Below, in pieces: positions 38,549 to 47,151 of a DNA stretch of 64,000 nucleotides. Every line of letters starts with the position of its first letter. Position 1 is the stretch's first letter. Below the pieces are notes generated by a model. That model ran no database searches. It was not told where the DNA came from and saw only the letters and a list, made by a program, of their open reading frames with translations. Source of the stretch: Streptococcus thoraltensis DSM 12221 (GTDB lineage: Bacteria > Bacillota > Bacilli > Lactobacillales > Streptococcaceae); contig NZ_KB904620.1 in assembly GCF_000380145.1 (NCBI RefSeq), positions 96,508 through 160,507 on the forward strand, in the 5' to 3' direction. The position numbers and the translations under genes were made by a program.

Positions 38549-38654
38549 TATAGTCTGAATTAACTTTGGTACATGGTCACTTTTGACTTGCTCTACTCAA
38601 AAGTACTGCCTGTGTCTTCCGTGTCTTGTCTGACAGTTCATTTATTTGACTATA
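38549..38654 (+). repeat. Element A, short form
   Basis: 106-bp copy with ends TATAGTCTGAATTAAC and CATTTATTTGACTATA and an empty element B site (CTACTCAAAAGTACTG). Confidence 0.8.
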
Positions 38655-38655
38655 A

Positions 38656-38765
38656 TACTCTTCGAAAATCAATTTTAGGCCTTGTTGACTTGATGTGATG
38701 AACGTCAGCTCGTCAGTTTTATCTGCATCGGCATTGTTTCGTCTAATTGTGATTTTCATTGGGTA
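38656..38765 (-). repeat. Element B inserted at the end of element A
   Basis: Solitary copy reading TACTCTTCGAAAATCAA ... GATTTTCATTGGGTA, flanked by TAA on both sides. It directly abuts the short element A copy, so here element B inserted next to element A, not inside it. The rest of the 38373-39020 spacer has no supported gene. Confidence 0.8.
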
Positions 38766-38885
38766 TAAATCAGTATTTTTCAGATCTCGTTTATTAAAAA
38801 TAAAATCTTATATTTTAAATTTCTCTAGCATGTAGAGAGTTTGTCTGGAATTTGTTCTGTTTCCTTATCATTTAAGAAGTTAAAC

Positions 38886-38925
38886 AAAAAGAGAAGAACG
38901 GTCATGGCGACTGTTCTTCTCTTTT
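38886..38925 (+). terminator. Terminator-like hairpin
   Basis: AAAAAGAGAAGAACGGTC - ATGGC - GACTGTTCTTCTCTTTT. It is a strong intrinsic terminator shape about 500 bp after dnaX and before the small DUF3272-like gene. Confidence 0.8.
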
Positions 38926-39005
38926 ACTGTTATAAAATGAATTTCTGCGTTTACTTTTTCAATACTTGTTGATAAGAAAAGATTTTTGCCCAGATTTTTT
39001 CTTTT

Positions 39006-39021
39006 TGTTATAATACCACTA
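39006..39021 (+). promoter_or_regulatory. Extended -10 promoter for a leaderless small gene
   Basis: TG-T-TATAAT (-10 at 39009-39014), six bases, then ATG 39021. No Shine-Dalgarno sequence. Confidence 0.65.
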
Positions 39022-39218
39022 TGCCGTATTCACAATTTTTCGTAGTTTCACTAATCTGCGCACTTGAAACCTATTTTTTTAATCGAGCCATGATGAGTGG
39101 GAACTATCTTCTGGCCTTTTTCTGGGGACTGATGCTTTTAAGAAATCTGCGTCGTGTCCAGTTGGTTTCTCGCTTTACAAAACGTTTGATGGAACAGATT
39201 ACCAAGAAGAAAGACTAA
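39021..39218 (+). CDS. DUF3272-like small membrane protein
   Basis: 65 residues with two hydrophobic stretches (about 5-18 and 29-42) and a basic C-terminus (RFTKRLMEQITKKKD). It resembles a small streptococcal family of unknown function (DUF3272). Its 3' end overlaps the 3' end of birA on the opposite strand by 20 bp. It is predicted to be translated from a leaderless mRNA. Confidence 0.75.
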   Translation: MPYSQFFVVSLICALETYFFNRAMMSGNYLLAFFWGLMLLRNLRRVQLVSRFTKRLMEQITKKKD

Positions 39219-40131
39219 CTTCACCACTAGCTAAAGTCAATTCTTGACCATCATTGGTTTCTAAAACCAAGTGCCCTTGGTCAGTAATATCTAAGACTTT
39301 AGCTGTAATTGATTGGCCGTCTTTTTCATAAGTCACTTGTTTGTTTAAAACAAGTGATTTTTCTTTATAAACTTTGATGTGGTCGTACTCTGGGATTTCA
39401 AAGAATAATTTCCAAATTTCGCAAATCAAATCATTGCGTGTGATACTTGGATTTTCGGTGAAAAGAGAGGTAGCAATGTCTCTTAACTCGTAAGGGAATT
39501 CTGAGATGTGAAAATTAAGCCCAACGCCAATAAAGACATCAGTCACCTGACCTGTTTCAACAGAGGTGACAGCTTCTGAAAGGATGCCAGCAATTTTTTT
39601 ACCATCTAAGAAAATATCATTAACCCATTTGATGTCTGGAGATTTCTTGGTTAATCTTGAAATGGCTTTGACAATACTAGACGCTACAAGGACCGTATAG
39701 GGTGGTAATCTATCGTATGATGTATTGGGTTTGAGGTGGAGAGTCATGTAAATACCACCATTCTTATCCGCGTGGAAATGCCGCCCCAGTCTTCCTCTAG
39801 CTGCTGTTTGGTTGGGGGCAAGATAAAGGTGAGGTGCTTGTGCGCCATTTAGTGCAGCCGTTTTAGCATCCTGCTGGGTTGATTCACTAGTTGTTAAGTA
39901 AGTCACAGGAATGTTCAATTCATTAGAAATAAGATCTGCAAGGAGTAGATCACCGGAAAGAATGCGGTAACCTTTCTTTTTGACAGCTTCAATATGGATA
40001 CCATTTTCCTCAAGAGTCTTAATAGCTTTCCAAACAGCTGCTCTAGATATAGTTAGTTCCTGAGCCAGTGTTTCCCCTGTGATAAAATCTTCTTCTAATA
40101 AGCGTTGGTAAATACTTTCGTAGGTTTTCAT
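39199..40131 (-). CDS. birA: Biotin-protein ligase / biotin operon repressor
   Basis: About 310 residues from the ATG at 40131 (MKTYESIYQRLL). An N-terminal winged helix (about 1-60, TISRAAVWKAIKTLEENGI) is followed by the ligase domain: ARGRLGR for biotinyl-AMP binding, KWVNDIFLDGKKIAGIL, and GVGLNFH. A C-terminal SH3-like domain completes it. It attaches biotin to carboxylase carrier proteins and may repress biotin genes. The predicted start is a leaderless ATG; a longer frame reaching 40206 would run through the promoter and is rejected. Confidence 0.95.
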   Translation of the reverse strand: MKTYESIYQRLLEEDFITGETLAQELTISRAAVWKAIKTLEENGIHIEAVKKKGYRILSGDLLLADLISNELNIPVTYLTTSESTQQDAKTAALNGAQAPHLYLAPNQTAARGRLGRHFHADKNGGIYMTLHLKPNTSYDRLPPYTVLVASSIVKAISRLTKKSPDIKWVNDIFLDGKKIAGILSEAVTSVETGQVTDVFIGVGLNFHISEFPYELRDIATSLFTENPSITRNDLICEIWKLFFEIPEYDHIKVYKEKSLVLNKQVTYEKDGQSITAKVLDITDQGHLVLETNDGQELTLASGEVSLSSW

Positions 40132-40166
40132 AGTTTTAGTATAGTACATGCCAATCTTCTTGTCAG
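40131..40166 (-). promoter_or_regulatory. birA promoter, leaderless
   Basis: On the minus strand: CTGACA (40166-40161), exactly 17 bp, TATACT (40143-40138), six bases, then ATG at 40131. Near-consensus promoter with +1 at the initiator codon. Confidence 0.8.
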
Positions 40167-40215
40167 TAGTTTTCTTGAATTTTGATAAAAAGATTAATAA
40201 TGTCAATATTTATGG

Positions 40216-40458
40216 TACAATAATAAGCGTTATTAAGTCCCGATAAGGCAGCTTTTGGTGATTATTCTTCTTTTTTATCTATCCTTGGTTTGGCTCGTCC
40301 TACTTGGTAGGGTCTACGCCTTTACTGCCTAGCCTAGAAAAAGGCTATCACACCAAAAGAAGTACAGTTTTACTGTATTTCAAAGCTGGTTCTTTGTAAC
40401 CTAGTAACATGTCGCAGGACATTTCCTGTAGCAAACATTTTTTAAGGGGGACATTTTT
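40216..40458 (+). ncRNA. SMK box (SAM-III) riboswitch of metK
   Basis: The leader begins after a TACAAT box (40216-40221). The metK ribosome site GGGGGAC (40446-40452) can pair with GTCCC at 40237-40241, as in SMK boxes where SAM stabilises ribosome-site sequestration. Other matching parts are the CTTTTGGTG/CACCAAAAG and CAGCTTT/AAAGCTG stems, the TTTGTAACC segment, and a small CAGGACATTTCCTG hairpin. The large insertion between the paired arms is a departure from the compact Enterococcus form. Confidence 0.75.
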
Positions 40459-41646
40459 ATGTCAGAACGTAAACTTTTTACATCCGAATCAGTTTCGGAG
40501 GGACATCCGGATAAGATTGCCGATCAGATTTCAGATGCTATTTTAGATGCTCTGTTAGAGCAAGATCCAGATGCTCATGTAGCGGCAGAAACTGTTGTTT
40601 ATACAGGTTCCGTTCATGTTTTCGGTGAAATCTCAACTTCGGCTTATGTCGATATTAATCGTGTGGTCCGTGATACTATTGCTGAGATTGGTTATACCAA
40701 TGCAGAATATGGCTTTGCTGCAGAATCAGTGGGTGTTCATCCGTCACTTGTCGAGCAATCAGCTGATATTGCCCAAGGGGTAAATGAAGCTTTGGAAGTT
40801 CGTGAAGGAGATAAGGATGATTTGAACCTTATTGGAGCAGGTGATCAAGGGCTCATGTTTGGTTTTGCTATCGATGAAACGCCTGAGCTGATGCCTTTAC
40901 CGATTTCTTTATCACATCAATTGGTTCGTAAATTAGCTGAATTACGTAAATCTGGAGCAATAGCTTATCTGCGTCCAGATGCCAAATCACAAGTTACTGT
41001 CGAGTATGATGAGAATGACCAACCTGTCCGTGTTGATACCGTTGTTATTTCGACACAGCATGGCCCGGAAGCAACGAATGAGCAGATTCGTGAGGATGTT
41101 ATTAATCAAGTGATTAAAGCTGTTATTCCAGCTCAATACCTCGATAATGATACGAAATTCTTCATCAACCCAACAGGGCGCTTTGTTATCGGTGGTCCAC
41201 AAGGGGATTCTGGCTTGACTGGTCGTAAAATTATTGTCGATACCTACGGTGGCTATAGCCGTCACGGTGGTGGAGCATTCTCCGGAAAAGATGCCACAAA
41301 GGTTGACCGTTCAGCTTCCTACGCAGCCCGCTATATCGCTAAAAATATTGTCGCAGCTGGCTTAGCTAAGAAAGCAGAAGTACAATTGGCCTATGCTATC
41401 GGTGTAGCTCAGCCAGTATCTGTTCGTGTTGATACATTTGGAACATCAACTGTTTCAGAAACAGCATTGGAAAAAGCTGTTCGTGAGATTTTTGATCTTC
41501 GTCCTGCAGGTATTATTAAGATGTTAGACTTAAAACGTCCAATCTATAAGCAAACTGCAGCTTATGGTCATATGGGACGTACGGATATTGATCTTCCGTG
41601 GGAAAAATTGGATAAAGTTGATGCCTTAAAAGACGCAGTCAAGTAA
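40459..41646 (+). CDS. metK: S-adenosylmethionine synthetase
   Basis: A 395-residue enzyme making SAM from methionine and ATP. Motifs: [23 protein letters not shown] (hexapeptide of the active site), [21 protein letters not shown], and GGGAFSGKD. Length is standard. The GGGGGAC ribosome site is part of the SMK-type riboswitch, so translation should fall when SAM is abundant. It is monocistronic, divergent from birA. Confidence 0.99.
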   Translation: MSERKLFTSESVSEGHPDKIADQISDAILDALLEQDPDAHVAAETVVYTGSVHVFGEISTSAYVDINRVVRDTIAEIGYTNAEYGFAAESVGVHPSLVEQSADIAQGVNEALEVREGDKDDLNLIGAGDQGLMFGFAIDETPELMPLPISLSHQLVRKLAELRKSGAIAYLRPDAKSQVTVEYDENDQPVRVDTVVISTQHGPEATNEQIREDVINQVIKAVIPAQYLDNDTKFFINPTGRFVIGGPQGDSGLTGRKIIVDTYGGYSRHGGGAFSGKDATKVDRSASYAARYIAKNIVAAGLAKKAEVQLAYAIGVAQPVSVRVDTFGTSTVSETALEKAVREIFDLRPAGIIKMLDLKRPIYKQTAAYGHMGRTDIDLPWEKLDKVDALKDAVK

Positions 41647-41667
41647 ACGACAAACCGAGATTTTTAT

Positions 41668-41712
41668 AGATTGGAGAGAAGGTTCAAAATGCACTTTTTT
41701 CCAATCTTTTTC
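41668..41712 (+). terminator. metK terminator
   Basis: AGATTGGA ... TCCAATCT followed by T5, about 20 bp after the stop codon; the loop is about 24 bases and may contain an inner pairing. Confidence 0.65.
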
Positions 41713-41716
41713 TTTT

Positions 41717-41930
41717 TACAGTCATTTGAATTAAGTTTGATATATCGTCACTTTGGACTTGCCCTACTCATACTCAATGAAAATCAAAAGCAGACTAGGC
41801 GACACAGATAGCAGATAGAGCTAACGTTCATCACATTAAGTCAGCAAGGTCTGGTTTTGATTTTCGAAGAGTATCAAGTACTGTTCTGCGTTTCAACTCC
41901 TTGTTCTGAAAGTTAATTCATTTGACTATA
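41717..41930 (+). repeat. Element A with nested element B
   Basis: Full composite copy. Element B is about 41771-41873 and is flanked by TCA on both sides. Confidence 0.85.
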
Positions 41931-41944
41931 TCTGAAAATAAAAA

Positions 41945-41986
41945 AACACTTAAAAACGTTGCAATACCAGCGCTTTTAAGTGTTTA
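41945..41986. terminator. Terminator-like hairpin
   Basis: AACACTTAAAAACG ... CGCTTTTAAGTGTT with a T-rich right side, between metK and the convergent YiaA-family gene. It may act in either direction. Confidence 0.7.
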
Positions 41987-42152
41987 ATTATTATCTGTCT
42001 TCTTGAAAGGTTTCAACTTCTCAAATGTTCAGAAGTGATGCCTACCCTTTGAAACTGAGAGTTTTAAAAGATAGGTTTTTGCTGTTGTTATCTCCAACTA
42101 ATGATAATCTATGAATCAAATGACTTCTTATTCAAAAGAGCATTTTTCTAGC

Positions 42153-42428
42153 TTATTCTTTTGCATCATCATTATGAAGATTAGCGTTTTGGAAGAGAGT
42201 GTTGTAGTTTTCTTCATCCTCTTGGTTATCACGGATGACTTTAGAAACAGTAAAAGATGAAGAGACAAGACCGACAGATCCCATGAGATAGTATCCTTTG
42301 ACCATGAGCGGTTCTTTCAAGGTGTATAGTCCGATTAACATCAAACCGAGAAAGAAAAGAAATGATCCCCAAGCCATCATGGTAAAGGCTGGCGTGTTTC
42401 GATAGATTTTTTTCTTAACTTTATTCAT
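42153..42428 (-). CDS. YiaA/YiaB-type two-helix membrane protein
   Basis: 91 residues with two membrane helices (about 15-35 and 45-64) around the conserved LKEPLMVKGYYLMGSVGL block of the YiaAB domain, then an acidic cytoplasmic tail. No function is established. GGGAG precedes the ATG. The 42429-42979 spacer upstream holds a degraded minus-strand frame (reading KGQIATHRGD) near 42600-42690, a 28-bp segment shared with 50285-50312, and the murA promoter. Confidence 0.8.
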   Translation of the reverse strand: MNKVKKKIYRNTPAFTMMAWGSFLFFLGLMLIGLYTLKEPLMVKGYYLMGSVGLVSSSFTVSKVIRDNQEDEENYNTLFQNANLHNDDAKE

Positions 42429-42908
42429 TTATAATCTCCCAATTTTGTTTTAATTTCAAAAATTATATCATATCGCAGCCTAATTTTCAAAAAAAAAATC
42501 ACAAGAAAATAAGGTACTTAAGAATTCTGAATGTAAGGGATAACTGATTATATGAGTATTCAAATACTAAATCAATCGTTTCCGCTGTCTATCAGCCCAT
42601 TCTTACCGTTTTTTACCAAGCTCATAATAAGACAAATCGCCACGATGCGTAGCAATTTGTCCTTTTGTAATCTTCAACGCAAAATTCAAACCTTATAAAT
42701 AGTAGTGCAACACCTCTATTCACCTCTATTAGCGAGATCTCACTATGAAAATGATAATACAACTTAATCTTTTTGAGAATCAAGAAGTTGATGATTTAGA
42801 AACAGTCTCACAACACCCAAAACAGATGAACTGATAACACAGCCAACATGCCGTTTGAGAAGGGGAAGACACTCATGGCAACGGGAATGATTCTCAAAAT
42901 CCTTGAAT

Positions 42909-42937
42909 TTGGCAGCTTCCTAAATTTATGATAGAAT
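42909..42937 (+). promoter_or_regulatory. murA promoter
   Basis: TTGGCA (42909-42914), 17-bp spacer, TAGAAT (42932-42937) with TG before the -10. It leads to a leader of about 36 bases. Confidence 0.6.
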
Positions 42938-42979
42938 GGAGGGGTTGAATTCATGTATTAGTTAAGAAAGTATTAGTTT

Positions 42980-44242
42980 ATGCGTAAAATTGTTATTAAT
43001 GGAGGGAAACCTCTTCAAGGTGAGGTGGCCGTTTCTGGTGCCAAAAATAGTGTTGTCGCTTTAATTCCAGCTGTTATTTTGGCTGATGATGTGGTGATTT
43101 TAGATGGAGTACCTGCTATCTCGGACGTTGATAGTTTGGTTGAAATCATGGAAATCATGGGAGCTAGCGTCAAGCGCTATGATGATACTCTTGAAATTGA
43201 TCCTCGCGGTGTTAAAAATATCCCAATGCCATATGGGAAAATCAATAGTTTGCGAGCCTCTTATTATTTCTATGGCAGCCTTTTAGGTCGCTTTGATGAG
43301 GCTACTGTTGGTTTACCAGGTGGGTGTGACCTCGGACCTCGTCCGATTGATTTACATTTAAAAGCCTTTGAAGCGATGGGCGCAAAAATTTCTTATGAAG
43401 GTGAGTCAATGCGCTTGGCAACTGCAAATGGTGAGCGTATCCATGGAACCCATATTTATTTTGACACTGTGACTGTTGGAGCGACCATCAACACCATGCT
43501 TGCAGCGGTGAAGGCTCAAGGTCGTACAGTGATTGAGAATGCGGCTCGTGAACCTGAAATTATTGATGTTGCTACATTATTGAATAATATGGGAGCGCGA
43601 GTTCGTGGGGCAGGTACTGATGTGATAACGATTGACGGTGTGGATCGTTTAAGTGGTACACGTCATCAAGTTATTCCAGACCGTATTGAAGCTGGCACGT
43701 ATATTGCTCTAGCAGCAGCAGTAGGTGGTGGTATTAAAATTACTAATGTGTTATATGAACACTTGGAGTCTTTCATTGCTAAACTGGAAGAAATGGGAGT
43801 TCGTATGACGGTCGAAGAAGATTCTATCTTTGTCGAAAAACAAGGCACTCTAAAAGCTGTTGCTATTAAAACCTCCCCTTACCCTGGATTTGCAACTGAT
43901 TTACAGCAACCTTTGACGCCATTATTGTTGAAAACACAAGGGCGTGGTACAATTTTTGATACGATTTATGAAAAGCGTGTTAATCACGTTCCAGAATTAG
44001 CTCGTATGGGGGCAAAAATCTCTGTTGTTGGAGATCAGGTTGTCTATGATGGGCCAAATCAACTAACAGGTGCAGAAGTAAAAGCAACTGATTTGCGTGC
44101 AGGTGCTGCTCTTGTGATAGCTGGTTTGATGGCGCAGGGCCGTACGGAGATTTCAAATATCGAGTTCATCCTACGTGGTTATTCTAATATCATAGAAAAG
44201 CTACGCACTCTAGGTGCTGATATAACATTAATTGAAGAATAA
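42980..44242 (+). CDS. murA: UDP-N-acetylglucosamine 1-carboxyvinyltransferase
   Basis: A 420-residue enzyme that adds enolpyruvate to UDP-GlcNAc, the first committed step of peptidoglycan synthesis. The two-fold inside-out barrel family is recognised from [14 protein letters not shown] and the active-site loop [13 protein letters not shown], whose Cys is the fosfomycin target. [13 protein letters not shown] is the C-terminal marker. Streptococci have two paralogues (often murA and murZ); which this is cannot be settled here. The ribosome site is weak (AAGAAAG). Confidence 0.97.
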   Translation: MRKIVINGGKPLQGEVAVSGAKNSVVALIPAVILADDVVILDGVPAISDVDSLVEIMEIMGASVKRYDDTLEIDPRGVKNIPMPYGKINSLRASYYFYGSLLGRFDEATVGLPGGCDLGPRPIDLHLKAFEAMGAKISYEGESMRLATANGERIHGTHIYFDTVTVGATINTMLAAVKAQGRTVIENAAREPEIIDVATLLNNMGARVRGAGTDVITIDGVDRLSGTRHQVIPDRIEAGTYIALAAAVGGGIKITNVLYEHLESFIAKLEEMGVRMTVEEDSIFVEKQGTLKAVAIKTSPYPGFATDLQQPLTPLLLKTQGRGTIFDTIYEKRVNHVPELARMGAKISVVGDQVVYDGPNQLTGAEVKATDLRAGAALVIAGLMAQGRTEISNIEFILRGYSNIIEKLRTLGADITLIEE

Positions 44243-44245
44243 GAG

Positions 44246-44274
44246 AAGGTTGAGGTTATAAATCTCAGCCTTTT
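44246..44274 (+). terminator. murA terminator
   Basis: AAGGTTGAG - loop - CTCAGCCTTTT, four bases after the stop codon. Confidence 0.8.
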
Positions 44275-44405
44275 GTGATGGTTAATTGGTACAGAACCAA
44301 CAGCTTCTTTCAGTCGCTTGTTAGGAGAAAAAGGTCTTAGTATTGTGAAAAATGTTTATTTTAGCGCTAAGTTGACCTTCTGATATAGCAACAGTTCAAC
44401 TGTTG

Positions 44406-44421
44406 TGCTATAATTTTAATA
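44406..44421 (+). promoter_or_regulatory. Extended -10 promoter for a leaderless GNAT gene
   Basis: TG-C-TATAAT (-10 at 44409-44414), six bases, ATG 44421. There is no ribosome site upstream. Confidence 0.7.
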
Positions 44422-44975
44422 TGTCAGTAGCATTAAAATTAGCACAATTTGCCACTTTTGAAACAGAACGGCTATTTTTTCGTCCTTTTACCTATCAAGA
44501 TTTAGATGATTTTTCAGAAATTGTTTTAAACCCTCGTGTGACGACTTTTATACATCCAGGGTATCAAACCAGATGGGAAGTTGCGGAATTGCTGGTAGAA
44601 TCATTTATTAAGAAACCTTTAGGGAAATGGGCTATTGTTAACAGGAAAAGTAGTAAGGTTATTGGTGGTATCCGTTTAGAAAATAGAGATGACTTGCAAA
44701 AGCGTGTAGAGGTAAGTTATTTTTTGTCTGAGGAATTTTGGCATCAAGGTTTTATGTCAGAGAGCCTTAGGACACTGCTTGTTCTTTGCTTTAAGGAATT
44801 TGAGATTTGTACTATTGATATTATTGTCCATGAGGAAAATATAGCAAGTCAAGCTTTAGCAGAGGCTTGTGGTTTCAAAATAAAAGAGCGTTTCAAAGGA
44901 AGTGATCGCTACACTCATAAAATGAGACGGTATACCCGTTTAGAACTGCAAGGTGAGGATTATCATTATGAGTAA
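44421..44975 (+). CDS. GNAT-family acetyltransferase (RimJ/RimL type)
   Basis: 184 residues. The N-terminal ETERLFFRPFTYQDLDD and the later VEVSYFLSEEFWHQGFMSE ... EENIASQALAEACGF follow the RimJ/RimL/N-acetyltransferase pattern, including the acetyl-CoA-binding turn. The substrate is unknown. The start is the leaderless-type ATG at 44421; an upstream extension to 44403 would begin inside the promoter. The 3' end overlaps spxR by eight bases, so the two are translationally linked. Confidence 0.88.
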   Translation: MSVALKLAQFATFETERLFFRPFTYQDLDDFSEIVLNPRVTTFIHPGYQTRWEVAELLVESFIKKPLGKWAIVNRKSSKVIGGIRLENRDDLQKRVEVSYFLSEEFWHQGFMSESLRTLLVLCFKEFEICTIDIIVHEENIASQALAEACGFKIKERFKGSDRYTHKMRRYTRLELQGEDYHYE

Positions 44976-46254
44976 ACATCAGGAAATTCTAGACTACTTA
45001 GAGAATTTAAGAATTGGCAAACGCGTTAGTGTCCGCAGTATTTCCAATCACTTGAATGTTAGTGATGGAACAGCTTATCGCGCTATTAAAGAGGCTGAAA
45101 ACAGAGGTATTGTTGAGACTAGACCAAGAAGCGGAACTGTACGTGTTGAGAATAAGAAAAAAATCAGTCTTGAGAAAATCACGTTCGCTGAAATTGCTCG
45201 TATTAGCGATTCGGAAGTGGTGGCTGGTCGAGAGGGTTTGTCACAAGAATTCAGTAAGTTTTCAATTGGGGCAATGACCCGAGAAAATATCCTAGATTAT
45301 TTGGTTTCTGGTGGCCTGCTTATCGTAGGTGACCGTGATGACATTCAATTATTGGCTTTAGAGCATGGTAATGCTATCTTGGTGACAGGTGGTTTTCCAA
45401 TTTCTGAAAAAGTAAAAGCTGTGGCTGATAAGTTGGCTATCCCTGTCATGGTAACCGCTTATGATACCTTTAGCGTCGCAACTTTAATCAACAAGGCTAT
45501 TTCAAATGTTAGAATAAAGACGGATATTAAAACAGTTGGGCAGATTTATCTAGACAAAGATGAGTATGGCTATTTACGGGATACGGATTTGGTCTCTGCC
45601 TATCATCATCTGGTAAAAAAGACGAACCATATGCGCTTTCCTGTCATTGATAGTAAAAATCGTGTGGTTGGTATTGTTAGCATGCGAGATGTTATTGGGA
45701 AATATGAGCAGTTGCAGATGCGAAAAGTGATGGCAAAAACACCAGTGACAACGAGTCCCAACATTAGCTTAGCCACTGTTAGTCAAAAGATGGTTTTTGA
45801 GGATTTCGACATGCTTCCTGTTGTCGATAAATCAAAAGATTTTCTAGGTGTTGTGACACGCAGGCATATGATGGAAACTTTGAAAAATCTTTCTAAAACT
45901 CACATTCACAGTTACAGTGAGCAGTTTGTTTCAAATCTAGAGACCTTAAAAGATGGTCAATTTCAGTTTGTGGTTGAGCCACATATGATTGATAATACGG
46001 ATAAATTGGCTTATGGTGTTTTAACAGAAGTTTTGAAAGAAGCGACCATGTCCCTTTTAACTAAGCGCCACCAAAAGAATATCATTATTGAACAAATGAT
46101 GTTATACTTTTTACAGGCTTTGCAAATTGATGACGTCTTGACGATTACACCTAAAATTATTGCAGAAAGTCGCCGCAGCATGACTCTTGATATTGATGTG
46201 ATGTCAGAAGGACAGTTGGTTGCTAAAGCACTTATTACAACGAAAATGACTTAA
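44968..46254 (+). CDS. spxR: CBS-HotDog domain regulator SpxR
   Basis: 428 residues with an N-terminal winged helix (about 1-60, SVRSISNHLNVSDGTAYRAIKEAE), a DRTGG domain (about 75-180), two CBS domains (about 190-310) and a C-terminal HotDog domain (about 325-425). This order is that of SpxR, the pneumococcal regulator of pyruvate oxidase expression, and of YtoI in bacilli. The ligand is probably a nucleotide sensed by the CBS pair. ATG 44968 has AGGTGAGG about nine bases upstream and is preferred over GTG 44953. Confidence 0.9.
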   Translation: MSKHQEILDYLENLRIGKRVSVRSISNHLNVSDGTAYRAIKEAENRGIVETRPRSGTVRVENKKKISLEKITFAEIARISDSEVVAGREGLSQEFSKFSIGAMTRENILDYLVSGGLLIVGDRDDIQLLALEHGNAILVTGGFPISEKVKAVADKLAIPVMVTAYDTFSVATLINKAISNVRIKTDIKTVGQIYLDKDEYGYLRDTDLVSAYHHLVKKTNHMRFPVIDSKNRVVGIVSMRDVIGKYEQLQMRKVMAKTPVTTSPNISLATVSQKMVFEDFDMLPVVDKSKDFLGVVTRRHMMETLKNLSKTHIHSYSEQFVSNLETLKDGQFQFVVEPHMIDNTDKLAYGVLTEVLKEATMSLLTKRHQKNIIIEQMMLYFLQALQIDDVLTITPKIIAESRRSMTLDIDVMSEGQLVAKALITTKMT

Positions 46255-46279
46255 AGATGAAATAGTAGGAGAATTAAAA

Positions 46280-47140
46280 ATGATAACTTTAAAATCAGCG
46301 CGTGAAATTGAAGCGATGGATCGTGCAGGAGACTTTTTAGCTAGTATCCATATCGGCTTGAGAGATATTATCAAGCCCGGTGTTGATATGTGGGAAGTTG
46401 AAGCGTACGTTCGTCGTCGCTGTAAGGAGGAAAATGTACTTCCCTTACAAATTGGGGTTGATGGGCATCTCATGGACTATCCCTACGCCACTTGTTGTGG
46501 TCTTAATGATGAAGTTGCTCACGCCTTTCCACGTCATTATATTTTAAAAGATGGCGATCTTCTAAAAGTAGATATGGTTTTGAGTGAGCCTTTAGATAAG
46601 TCAATTGTTGATGTTTCAAAATTGGATTTTGATAATGTTGCTGAGATGAAGAAATACACTGAACCATACGCCGGCGGCTTGGCTGATTCTTGCTGGGCTT
46701 ATGCAGTGGGTGACGTTTCAGATGAAGTTAAAAACTTGATGGATGTCACCAAAGAAGCTATGTATATTGGTATTGAGAAGGCTGTTGTAGGAAATCGTAT
46801 CGGTGACATTGGAGCAGCTATCCAAGAATACGCTGAAAGTCATGGTTATGGTGTTGTTCGTGACCTAGTTGGCCACGGGGTAGGTCCAACGATGCACGAA
46901 GCGCCAAATGTTCCTCATTATGGAACAGCTGGAAAAGGACTTCGTCTCAAAGAGGGAATGGTTTTGACCATTGAACCAATGATTAATACAGGAACTTGGG
47001 AAATTGATACTGACATGAAGACTGGCTGGGCGCACAAGACACTTGATGGGGGACTCTCTTGTCAATACGAACATCAGTTCGTCATTACTAAAGATGGTCC
47101 CGTTATTTTGACCAGCCAAGGTGAAGAGAGAACTTACTAG
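46280..47140 (+). CDS. map: Methionine aminopeptidase, type I
   Basis: 286 residues. It removes N-terminal methionine from nascent proteins. The metal-ligand motifs are KVDMV, the later His in DLVGHGVGPTMHE, the Glu in TIEPM, and the final Glu in YEHQFVIT. Compared with E. coli Map it carries the streptococcal insertion (about 110-145) between the metal ligands. AGGAG precedes the ATG. It lies 25 bp after spxR and 11 bp before the YihY gene, so the three probably form an operon. Confidence 0.97.
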   Translation: MITLKSAREIEAMDRAGDFLASIHIGLRDIIKPGVDMWEVEAYVRRRCKEENVLPLQIGVDGHLMDYPYATCCGLNDEVAHAFPRHYILKDGDLLKVDMVLSEPLDKSIVDVSKLDFDNVAEMKKYTEPYAGGLADSCWAYAVGDVSDEVKNLMDVTKEAMYIGIEKAVVGNRIGDIGAAIQEYAESHGYGVVRDLVGHGVGPTMHEAPNVPHYGTAGKGLRLKEGMVLTIEPMINTGTWEIDTDMKTGWAHKTLDGGLSCQYEHQFVITKDGPVILTSQGEERTY

Positions 47141-47151
47141 AGAGAGTTTCC

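Noticed and set aside
3290..41873. TA target duplication for element B, as in an IS630-mobilised RUP
   Set aside because: Empty sites read CTCAAGTACTG and lack the CATATC that a TA duplication would leave; the 3-bp TCA/TAA flanks fit better.
42938..42961. Two-codon minigene (ATG TAT TAG) with a GGAGGGG site just before murA
   Set aside because: The predicted murA transcription start lies at about 42944, so most of the ribosome site would not be in the transcript.
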